Positions 57,844-64,000 of a DNA stretch of 64,000 bases are shown in pieces. A program made the position numbers and the translations under genes. The stretch lies in assembly GCF_030552895.1 (NCBI RefSeq), contig NZ_CP130649.1, positions 2,728,001-2,792,000 on the forward strand. The letters are read 5' to 3'. The DNA comes from Tatumella ptyseos (GTDB lineage: Bacteria; Pseudomonadota; Gammaproteobacteria; Enterobacterales; Enterobacteriaceae). Each line of letters opens with the position of its first letter. Within the stretch, counting starts at the first letter, position 1. The notes under the pieces are model-generated. The model saw only the letters and a program-made list of their open reading frames with translations, ran no database searches and was not told where the DNA came from.

Positions 57844-59331
57844 TTATGCGTCGTCGCCAAACCAGCAGATATTACGAGCCGCCATAATCAGCGTACCGGC
57901 TTTTTCTTCGTCCAGTTGTTCGATATCTGCTAGATCGTCAACACCTTGCTCCGCAAGATCTTCCAGGGTGGAAACACCAATAGCCGCTAAACGATTTGCT
58001 AAATCTGGAGTGATGCCTTCTAAGCCCAGCAGGTCTTCTGCAGGGGGTTTGATGGCTCCGCCAGTAGCAGAATCTTGGGCTAAGGTGGTCAACGCATTCT
58101 TAGCGCGTTCACGCAAAGCTTCTACCATCTCTTCGTCAAGGCCATCAATTTCCAGTAATTCGTCTACTGGAACGTAAGCCAATTCCTCGAGAGAAGAGAA
58201 CCCTTCTTCAACAAGCACAGTGGCGAACTCTTCATCAATATCAAGATATTTGGTAAAGGTCGCAATCGCGGCATGTGCCTCTGCCTGGTGCTTAGCTTGT
58301 AAATCTTCTACCGTCATGACGTTCAGATCCCAACCACTCAGTTGAGAAGCTAAACGAACGTTTTGGCCATTACGGCCGATAGCTTGTGCTAAGGTACTCG
58401 CTTCAACGGCGATATCCATAGTGTGGTTATCTTCATCAACAACGATTGAAGAGACATCCGCTGGAGCCATAGCATTGATCACGAACTGCGCAGGGTTATC
58501 GTCCCACAGCACGATATCAATACGCTCACCGCCTAATTCGCTTGAAACAGCCTGAACACGTGCACCACGCATTCCTACACAAGCGCCGACTGGGTCGATA
58601 CGTTTATCGTTAGTTTTCACCGCAATCTTCGCACGTGACCCAGGATCACGGGCTGCACCTTTAATTTCGATGACTTCTTCACCGATTTCTGGTACTTCGA
58701 TACGGAACAGTTCGACCAACATTTCTGGTTTAGAACGGGTCACGAACAGTTGAGCACCGCGCGCTTCAGGACGAACGGCATATAGCACTCCGCGCACTCT
58801 ATCACCCGCACGGAAGTTTTCACGTGGTAGCATATCTTCACGTAAAATCACGGCTTCAGCATTGTTACCGAGGTCAAGAATGATGTTATCGCGATTCACT
58901 TTCTTGACAATAGCGGTAATGATTTCACCCTGCTGCTCACGGAATTGATCAACCACTAACGCGCGTTCTGCTTCACGGACTTTTTGAACAATAACTTGTT
59001 TTGCGGTTTGCGTCGTGATGCGGTCAAAGGTCACTGATTCGATTTGATCTTCAACATATTCACCAAGCTGCAGACTTTCATCTTCGAAACGGGCCGCATC
59101 AAGCGTAATTTCGCGGGTCGGCATTGTCACTTCGTCGACGATCACCCAACGGCGAAACGTATCGAAATCGCCACTTCTACGATCGATTTCAACGCGAACT
59201 TCGATTTCTTGTTCGTATTTTTTCTTAGTTGCTGTCGCCAGCGCGCTTTCTAATGCTTCAAAAATTTTCTCACGCGGCAGGGCTTTTTCATTCGAAACGG
59301 CTTCAACAACCGCTAAAATTTCTTTATTCAT
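57844..59331 (-). CDS. nusA: Transcription termination/antitermination factor NusA
   Basis: 495 aa. N-terminal RNAP-binding domain ([42 protein letters not shown]), S1 ([17 protein letters not shown]), KH1/KH2 ([39 protein letters not shown]) and two acidic repeats at the C-terminus, ending [14 protein letters not shown] 59331 gives the family N-terminus; an upstream in-frame start at 59346 lacks support. Central to pausing, termination and antitermination, and known to autoregulate this operon. Confidence 0.98.
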   Translation of the reverse strand: MNKEILAVVEAVSNEKALPREKIFEALESALATATKKKYEQEIEVRVEIDRRSGDFDTFRRWVIVDEVTMPTREITLDAARFEDESLQLGEYVEDQIESVTFDRITTQTAKQVIVQKVREAERALVVDQFREQQGEIITAIVKKVNRDNIILDLGNNAEAVILREDMLPRENFRAGDRVRGVLYAVRPEARGAQLFVTRSKPEMLVELFRIEVPEIGEEVIEIKGAARDPGSRAKIAVKTNDKRIDPVGACVGMRGARVQAVSSELGGERIDIVLWDDNPAQFVINAMAPADVSSIVVDEDNHTMDIAVEASTLAQAIGRNGQNVRLASQLSGWDLNVMTVEDLQAKHQAEAHAAIATFTKYLDIDEEFATVLVEEGFSSLEELAYVPVDELLEIDGLDEEMVEALRERAKNALTTLAQDSATGGAIKPPAEDLLGLEGITPDLANRLAAIGVSTLEDLAEQGVDDLADIEQLDEEKAGTLIMAARNICWFGDDA

Positions 59332-59355
59332 CCTGGTTAGCCTCAATCAGAACGT

Positions 59356-59808
59356 TTAAAAACGAGGGATAATATTTGCTTTCTGAATATTACTCAGTGC
59401 AAACACTTCGTCTTTGCCGTCAACCGACAATGTGACCATCTCACCTTCTATGGATTTGATAGTCCCCTGCCATTTGCGACGATTTTGTACAGCGATACGT
59501 AGTACCACACTGACATCTTGGCCAGCGAAACGTTCATAATGCGCTGCGGTAAATAATGGTCGATCCAGTCCCGGGGAGGATACTTCAAGGTGATACGCCA
59601 CCGTAATTGGATCTTCTACGTCCATGACAGCACTGACTTGATGGCTGACATCGGCACAGTCGTCAACATTGATACCATTTTCGCTATCAATATAAATACG
59701 AAGTGTAGAAGTGCGAGCCCGCACGAACTCTATGCCCACTAATTCATACCCCAGTGCTTCAACTGGCGCGGTAATCAACTCTGTTAACTTTTGTTCTAAC
59801 GTGGACAA
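59356..59808 (-). CDS. rimP: Ribosome maturation factor RimP
   Basis: 150 aa, the E. coli length, if started at TTG 59808: [82 protein letters not shown] and a C-terminal SH3-like domain. A GGGGG lies 5-6 nt upstream of that TTG; a TTG at 59820 would add four residues and destroy this site. Needed for 30S assembly. First protein gene of the metY-rimP-nusA-infB operon and directly preceded by a terminator-like hairpin. Confidence 0.95.
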   Translation of the reverse strand: MSTLEQKLTELITAPVEALGYELVGIEFVRARTSTLRIYIDSENGINVDDCADVSHQVSAVMDVEDPITVAYHLEVSSPGLDRPLFTAAHYERFAGQDVSVVLRIAVQNRRKWQGTIKSIEGEMVTLSVDGKDEVFALSNIQKANIIPRF

Positions 59809-59825
59809 AGCCACCCCCAAGACAT

Positions 59826-59844
59826 AAAAAAAGGGCTAACGCCC
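59826..59844 (-). terminator. Terminator-like hairpin in rimP leader
   Basis: GGGC-loop-GCCC (59833-59844) is followed on the minus strand by seven U, ending 18 nt before the rimP start codon. A short but GC-only stem with a strong U-tract suggests attenuation of entry into rimP-nusA-infB. Confidence 0.65.
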
Positions 59845-59868
59845 AGTATAACAACGCTTTTCTGATAA

Positions 59869-59897
59869 TAAAAAACCCCGAAAAATCGGGGTTTTAA
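59869..59897. terminator. Terminator in metY-rimP intergenic region
   Basis: AACCCCG (59874-59880) pairs with CGGGGTT (59887-59893) across AAAAAT; A-run on the left and T-run on the right make it usable from either direction. On the operon strand it follows metY and precedes rimP. Confidence 0.85.
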
Positions 59898-59914
59898 TCA
59901 GAATCCTGTATGGG

Positions 59915-59930
59915 CCTGTCGAAGGACAGG
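59915..59930 (-). promoter_or_regulatory. Small perfect hairpin in metY-rimP leader
   Basis: CCTGTC-GAAG-GACAGG, a 6-bp stem, without a U-tract. On the operon strand it lies between the metY terminator and the CCCCG terminator. It may contribute to RNA processing of the tRNA-mRNA precursor. Confidence 0.4.
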
Positions 59931-59955
59931 AGCCATTTTCGATAGACATTTTTCT

Positions 59956-59977
59956 AAAACCCGTCGTTTTAACGACG
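59956..59977 (-). terminator. Terminator after initiator tRNA
   Basis: CGTCGTT pairs with AACGACG (7 bp, TT loop) and on the minus strand is followed by GGGTTTTAG. It begins 27 nt downstream of the tRNA 3' end and would end most metY transcripts, with read-through feeding rimP-nusA-infB. Confidence 0.65.
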
Positions 59978-60003
59978 TCGATTTGGAAAAAGAACTAGGA
60001 AAA

Positions 60004-60080
<77 letters not shown>

Positions 60081-60570
60081 TCCGAAAAACAGCTCAATAT
60101 TACGCCTAGACGAGCACAAAAGCAAATTTAACTGCGGGCGCCATGCACTGAAAGCTGAATTCGAAGATACCTTCAACGCGCTTAATCTACTTTTCGACAA
60201 AAGGTGGCTAAACAAACGACCCATGCAAATCACAAGAAAGAGTAAGTACCGATGTATTCCACCTTAATCTTGCCACAGCACGCTTTAGGGTAAGCGATTC
60301 ATCATTAATGTTAAGTCCCCTGTCCATAACGTACTATCGAACCGTTTTCCCACTGACTTTATCGCCAAGGACCTTGACGCATTGATCATCTAAGAACGGA
60401 TTAATGAGTATCTGTTGCGTTTTACTTCGTTGACGGCCTAAGTAAAAAATAGGATCAAGGGACTAAAGAGGGTTGAGAAAGCAAATAGAAAGGAGGAGTG
60501 GCCATATTGTGATTCGTAGCAGTCACTGAATAATGCAGGGTCATGACTTATTCATAAATACTACCCAAAC
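60081..60570. other. Gene-free stretch between metY and leuU
   Basis: No gene is supported on either strand. In E. coli argG and yhbX lie between metY and leuU; both are missing here and nothing recognisable replaces them. The metY promoter must lie at the left end, but I could not place it confidently. Confidence 0.55.
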
Positions 60571-60595
60571 AAAAAAAGACGCTATTAAGCGTCTT
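60571..60595 (-). terminator. leuU terminator
   Basis: AAGACGCT/AGCGTCTT (8 bp, ATTA loop) with seven U after it on the minus strand, 13 nt past the tRNA 3' end. Confidence 0.88.
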
Positions 60596-60607
60596 TTTTC
60601 TCAATAT

Positions 60608-60695
60608 TGGTACCGAGGACGGGACTTGAACCCGTAAGCCCTATTTGGGCACTACCACCTCAAGGTAGCGTGTCTACCAATTCCACCACCACGGC
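60608..60695 (-). tRNA. leuU: tRNA-Leu(GAG)
   Basis: 88 nt including CCA. GTGGTGGAATTGGTAGACACG D-arm region, anticodon GAG in CTTGAGG, long variable arm GTGCCCAAATAGGGC and T-arm GGGTTCAAGTCCC identify leuU. The acceptor stem reads GCCGTGG against CCTCGGT, giving a U-U opposition at pair 5-68 where E. coli has A-U. It is encoded directly upstream of the leuU terminator and downstream of secG, likely in one transcript. Confidence 0.95.
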
Positions 60696-60722
60696 ACTGC
60701 TGATACTTGCAATCAGTTGGCG

Positions 60723-61058
60723 TTACTGCGGGATATCACTCGCTGGCGAAGAGGTTTTCGCTGGCTGTTGAGTTTGCTCAGTCTTAGCTGGAGCACTCAA
60801 ATTATCCCACTCACTGCCTTTATGTGTTTTATTACTGTTTAGATTACCAAGCACCAGGCTAATAATGAAAAACAGCGCAGCAAGAATACCGGTCATACGT
60901 GTCAGGAAATTACCTGAACCGCTTGAACCAAATAATGTTCCAGAGGCACCTGCACCGAAAGATGCTCCCATATCAGCGCCTTTACCTTGCTGTAACATCA
61001 CCATAGCGATTAACGCAATAGCGACTAGCAGGAAAATAACTAAAAGAGCTTCGTACAT
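60723..61058 (-). CDS. secG: Preprotein translocase subunit SecG
   Basis: 111 aa with two membrane helices (MYEALLVIFLLVAIALIAMVMLQ and MTGILAALFFIISLVLG) joined by the Gly/Ser-rich loop QQGKGADMGASFGAGASGTLFGSSGSGNFL, then a hydrophilic tail. It is part of SecYEG and stimulates SecA-driven translocation. ATG 61058 has CAGG upstream; the reading to 61091 is unsupported. The tRNA gene leuU follows 27 nt later. Confidence 0.96.
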   Translation of the reverse strand: MYEALLVIFLLVAIALIAMVMLQQGKGADMGASFGAGASGTLFGSSGSGNFLTRMTGILAALFFIISLVLGNLNSNKTHKGSEWDNLSAPAKTEQTQQPAKTSSPASDIPQ

Positions 61059-61295
61059 AATTAACCTGTTTCCTTGTACGTAATCGTACATTTAAAACGC
61101 ATCTACCTTCACAAGGAAAGAACTCCCCTGAAGAGGATGTGAATACTAACCAAAGGCAACGCACTCTGCAAGTGCAATTTACGTTGCCGGTTTTGATCGC
61201 GGAAAAAAGCAGCAAACCGCTCGTAAGGGTTTACGAATACAGTGGGGTTACTGCACTTCATAACGAAATATTGGGGCCAAAACAGTTTTTTGCGG

Positions 61296-61320
61296 TAAAA
61301 AGAAGCGCTACAAGCGCTTC
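61296..61320 (-). terminator. glmM terminator overlapping its stop codon
   Basis: GAAGCGC (61302-61308) pairs with GCGCTTC (61314-61320), followed on the minus strand by UUUUU. The stop codon TAG (61310-61308) lies in the loop/stem, so the hairpin encodes the last residues of GlmM. Confidence 0.7.
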
Positions 61321-62642
61321 ACTATTTCCGCGATTGATTGGGCTAATTCTGTCACTTCTTCTTTATTCTCGCCCTCTACCATTACGCGAATTAACGGTTC
61401 AGTACCTGATTTACGCAACAATACCCGCCCACGGCCAGCCAGTTGCTGCTCCGCTTGGTGCAATGCAGCCAGTACATCATCATGTTGAAGCGGATCGCTA
61501 CCCGCGGAGAAACGTACATTGACCAAAACTTGTGGCAACAGTTTCATACCGCTACATAAATCATGTAGGGATAACTTATTCCCGACAACTGCCGTTAAGA
61601 CTTGTAAACCCGCGATGATGCCATCTCCGGTCGTCGTTTTATCGAGTAAAATAACATGCCCAGAATTTTCTGCTCCAACCAGCCATCCGCGTTCTTTCAG
61701 CTTCTCCAATACATAACGGTCACCGACTTTCGCTCGCTCAAAAGGAATACCTAATTGCTTCAGGGCGAGCTCTAGCCCCATATTACTCATTAATGTACCG
61801 ACGACACCGCCGCGTAGATTACCTTGTCGTAAACGTTCGCGGGCGGTGATATAAAGGATCTGGTCGCCATCAACCGTCTGCCCCAAATGGTCAACCATCA
61901 TAATACGGTCACCGTCACCATCGAGCGCAATACCGAGATCGGCCTTTTCCGCTAATACTCTCTTTTGGAGTTGACCTAAATCTGTCGCACCACACTCTTT
62001 ATTGATATTCATTCCATTTGGTGAGGCACCAATGGTAATCACCTCAGCACCAAGCTCACGCAACACATTCGGCGCAATATGGTATGTCGCACCATTGGCG
62101 CAGTCGACGACAATTTTTAGACGATTCAAACTAAGATCGCTGGGAAAGGTCCCTTTACAAAATTCAATATATCGTCCTGCTGCATCCACAATACGACTCG
62201 CACGTCCTAGCTCCGCTGAGGGCACACAAGTAATCTCTTTCTCAATTTCGGCTTCGATCGCGGCTTCGACTTCATCAGGGAGTTTCGTCCCCTCGGTCGA
62301 AAAGAATTTAATCCCATTGTCATCGAATGGGTTATGAGAGGCAGATATTACTACCCCGGCTTCCGCGCGGAACGTCCGTGTTAAATAGGCAATTGCTGGC
62401 GTCGGCATCGGCCCAGTGAAAGCAGCAGATAATCCAGCTGCCGCCAGGCCTGCTTCCAAAGCAGACTCCAACATATATCCAGATATTCGGGTATCTTTGC
62501 CAATAATGACTTTTTTGGAACCTTGTCCGGCAAGTACTTTACCGGCGGCCCAGCCTAATTTTAAGACGAAATCAGGCGTTATTGGCGATTCGCCAACCTT
62601 GCCGCGAATACCATCGGTACCAAAATATTTACGTTCGCTCAT
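61308..62642 (-). CDS. glmM: Phosphoglucosamine mutase
   Basis: 444 aa. Interconverts glucosamine-6-P and glucosamine-1-P for UDP-GlcNAc synthesis. The phosphorylated Ser102 is in [17 protein letters not shown]; metal loop [11 protein letters not shown]; substrate loop [10 protein letters not shown]; phosphate-binding [15 protein letters not shown] near the C-terminus. ATG 62642 lies 3 nt after the folP stop, so the two are translationally close. Confidence 0.97.
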   Translation of the reverse strand: MSERKYFGTDGIRGKVGESPITPDFVLKLGWAAGKVLAGQGSKKVIIGKDTRISGYMLESALEAGLAAAGLSAAFTGPMPTPAIAYLTRTFRAEAGVVISASHNPFDDNGIKFFSTEGTKLPDEVEAAIEAEIEKEITCVPSAELGRASRIVDAAGRYIEFCKGTFPSDLSLNRLKIVVDCANGATYHIAPNVLRELGAEVITIGASPNGMNINKECGATDLGQLQKRVLAEKADLGIALDGDGDRIMMVDHLGQTVDGDQILYITARERLRQGNLRGGVVGTLMSNMGLELALKQLGIPFERAKVGDRYVLEKLKERGWLVGAENSGHVILLDKTTTGDGIIAGLQVLTAVVGNKLSLHDLCSGMKLLPQVLVNVRFSAGSDPLQHDDVLAALHQAEQQLAGRGRVLLRKSGTEPLIRVMVEGENKEEVTELAQSIAEIVKRL

Positions 62643-62645
62643 GAA

Positions 62646-63479
62646 TTATCCTTTTGCTCTGAGAGTCGCTTCAACCACGCGTATCGCTTCAACGCTTTCT
62701 TTCACATCATGTACTCGAATAATTTGTGCGCCCTGCATCGCCGCAATGACTGCACAGGCCAGGCTACCACTCAATCGCTGAGTTGGCCCGACATTTAGAA
62801 GTTGACCAATCATGGACTTTCGAGACATTCCAACTAATAACGGCAAATCAAAATGATGGAAATGGTCCAAATTAGCCAATAACTCATAATTATGTTGGAG
62901 GTTTTTACCAAATCCAAAACCGGGATCGAGCAACAGATTTTCCCGTTTTATTCCTGCAGCCGTGCAACGCACTATTTCGGAGGCTAAGAAACTATCAACT
63001 TCGGTAATAATTTGCTGATAGCTAGGGCTATGCTGCATCGATTTCGGCTCGCCTTGCATATGCATCAGGCAGACTGGCAAATCAACGTCGGCTGCAGCCT
63101 CACGCGCACCGGGTTCATTCAATGAGCGAATATCGTTAATTAAGTGGGCACCTGCGGCAGCGGCGGCACGAATCACTTCGGGTTTGGAGGTATCAACCGA
63201 GATCCAAACTTCGAATCTTTGAGATAATGCTTCAACGACTGGGATAACACGCGCCAATTCATCTTCTACTGAAACTTCATCAGCACCAGGGCGAGTAGAT
63301 TCGCCGCCAATATCAAGAATGGTCGCCCCAGCTATTACCATTTCATTCGCATGTGTAATCGCATCGATCAACGTTTTATGGCGGCCACCGTCAGAGAAAG
63401 AATCTGGGGTCATATTTAAAATCCCCATGATATGGGGAAAAGAGAGATCTAACTCACTCCCTCGCGCACGCAATTTCAT
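62646..63479 (-). CDS. folP: Dihydropteroate synthase
   Basis: 277 aa. TIM-barrel enzyme joining pABA and dihydropterin pyrophosphate. MGILNMTPDSFSDGGRHKT (loop 1), DIGGESTRPGADEV (loop 2), VDTSKPEVIRAAAAAGAHLINDI, LLLDPGFGFGKNLQHNYELL and LVGMSRKSMIG are conserved. Residues of the sulfonamide-contacting loops look ordinary (no insertion seen after SRP or in loop 1). Follows ftsH, with glmM next. Confidence 0.97.
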   Translation of the reverse strand: MKLRARGSELDLSFPHIMGILNMTPDSFSDGGRHKTLIDAITHANEMVIAGATILDIGGESTRPGADEVSVEDELARVIPVVEALSQRFEVWISVDTSKPEVIRAAAAAGAHLINDIRSLNEPGAREAAADVDLPVCLMHMQGEPKSMQHSPSYQQIITEVDSFLASEIVRCTAAGIKRENLLLDPGFGFGKNLQHNYELLANLDHFHHFDLPLLVGMSRKSMIGQLLNVGPTQRLSGSLACAVIAAMQGAQIIRVHDVKESVEAIRVVEATLRAKG

Positions 63480-63514
63480 TCAGTATCCTCTTTAACGCTC
63501 TATCGATGTGATGC

Positions 63515-63540
63515 AAAAAAAAACCCCGCATAAGCGGGGC
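63515..63540 (-). terminator. Terminator between ftsH and folP
   Basis: GCCCCGC/GCGGGGT stem with a 4-nt loop and nine U on the minus strand, 46 nt after the ftsH stop. Strong intrinsic terminator; some read-through would supply folP-glmM. Confidence 0.88.
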
Positions 63541-63585
63541 TTTATTGTAGCGCGAACTGCCACTATTTATCGAATGATTCAGACA

Positions 63586-64000
63586 TTACATTGGGTTGCC
63601 TGGATCATTATTCTCTGGTGCATCGACAGGACGAGCTGCTTGCGGTGGCGCAACAGATTCTTCTTCTTTCACTGCCGGCTCAGTCCAACCTGCTGGAGCA
63701 CGAACTTCTCGACGCGCCATCAAATCATCAATTTGAGGAGCATCGATAGTTTCATACTTCATCAGCGCATCTTTCATCGTATGCAAGATGTCGATGTTCT
63801 CATTGAGCAGCTGACGAGCACGTTGATAGTTGCTGTCGATCAAGTGTTTGATTTCTTGGTCGATGATACGCGCGGTTTCGTCGGACATATGTTTCGCTTT
63901 AGCCACAGAGCGGCCTAGGAAAACTTCACCTTCTTCTTCTGCGTACAGTAGAGGACCTAATTTCTCAGAGAAGCCCCACTGGGTAACCATATTACGTGCG
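63586..64000 (-). CDS. ftsH: ATP-dependent zinc metalloprotease FtsH (5' part outside window)
   Basis: The last 137 residues are seen, in frame to the window edge: [70 protein letters not shown] and an acidic/Pro-rich C-terminal tail. These belong to the peptidase domain that follows the HEXXH and AAA modules, which lie outside. FtsH degrades LpxC, sigma-32 and unassembled membrane proteins. Confidence 0.96.
   Translation of the reverse strand, partial: ARNMVTQWGFSEKLGPLLYAEEEGEVFLGRSVAKAKHMSDETARIIDQEIKHLIDSNYQRARQLLNENIDILHTMKDALMKYETIDAPQIDDLMARREVRAPAGWTEPAVKEEESVAPPQAARPVDAPENNDPGNPM

Overview
The window is a chromosomal piece of a Gram-negative gammaproteobacterium, almost certainly of the order Enterobacterales. 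The evidence is gene order (lptG-lptF-pepA-holC-valS; nlpI-pnp-rpsO-truB-rbfA-infB-nusA-rimP-metY; leuU-secG-glmM-folP-ftsH), near-E. coli protein lengths, and details such as a UUG start for pnp, paired ARG boxes and a pyrL attenuator. GC is moderate in the core and clearly lower in the accessory parts. An Erwiniaceae-like member is a guess, not something the sequence proves.

Region by region. 1-8338 (minus strand) is a surface-polysaccharide locus: a dTDP-rhamnose block in the order rfbB-rfbD-rfbA-rfbC, of which only rfbA is open, followed by an ABC exporter (wzm, wzt) and a very large multi-domain glycosyltransferase that runs off the left edge. An ops-like RfaH element sits just before rfbB. 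8339-9691 is an AT-rich, almost gene-free stretch. 9692-17131 holds metabolic and transport genes: a DUF1294 membrane protein, idnT and idnD (L-idonate use), a BCCT transporter, ynfA, and an HxlR regulator divergent from an NAD(P)-binding protein plus a SnoaL-like exported protein, then a GNAT acetyltransferase. 17862-19901 encodes a MesX/MesD-type core methionine synthase pair. 20085-22054 is an AT-rich island with two unknown genes and a Tlde1-like peptidoglycan-targeting effector with its immunity partner, ending next to tRNA-Leu(CAA) leuX, a known integration hotspot.

23132-34781 is conserved core: yjjA, marC, yjgR, yjiN, the LPS exporter subunits lptG/lptF, pepA, holC, valS. 34859-40714 is an inserted catabolic cluster: RpiR regulator, class III aminotransferase, a glutamine-type ABC importer with a sigma-54 promoter overlapped by a CRP-like site, and a C45-family N-terminal-nucleophile amidase. 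40662-45317 returns to core nucleotide, arginine and tRNA genes: miaE, rraB, argF with two ARG boxes, pyrL-pyrB-pyrI with its attenuator, ridA.

At about 45.33 kb the E. coli-like order jumps from the pyrBI-ridA neighbourhood to yhbP-yhbQ-yhbS-yhbW, then deaD, nlpI, pnp, rpsO, truB, rbfA, infB, nusA, rimP, initiator tRNA metY, tRNA-Leu(GAG) leuU, secG, glmM, folP and the 3' part of ftsH. This last third is the transcription/translation and RNA-decay superoperon, with several intrinsic terminators and leader hairpins preserved.

The items most worth a second look are: the eroded rhamnose pathway beside an intact exporter, the three-part glycosyltransferase, the Tlde1-like protein with Gln at the usual catalytic His, the C45 amidase operon with its sigma-54/CRP control region, and the pyrL leader that reads through its own terminator.
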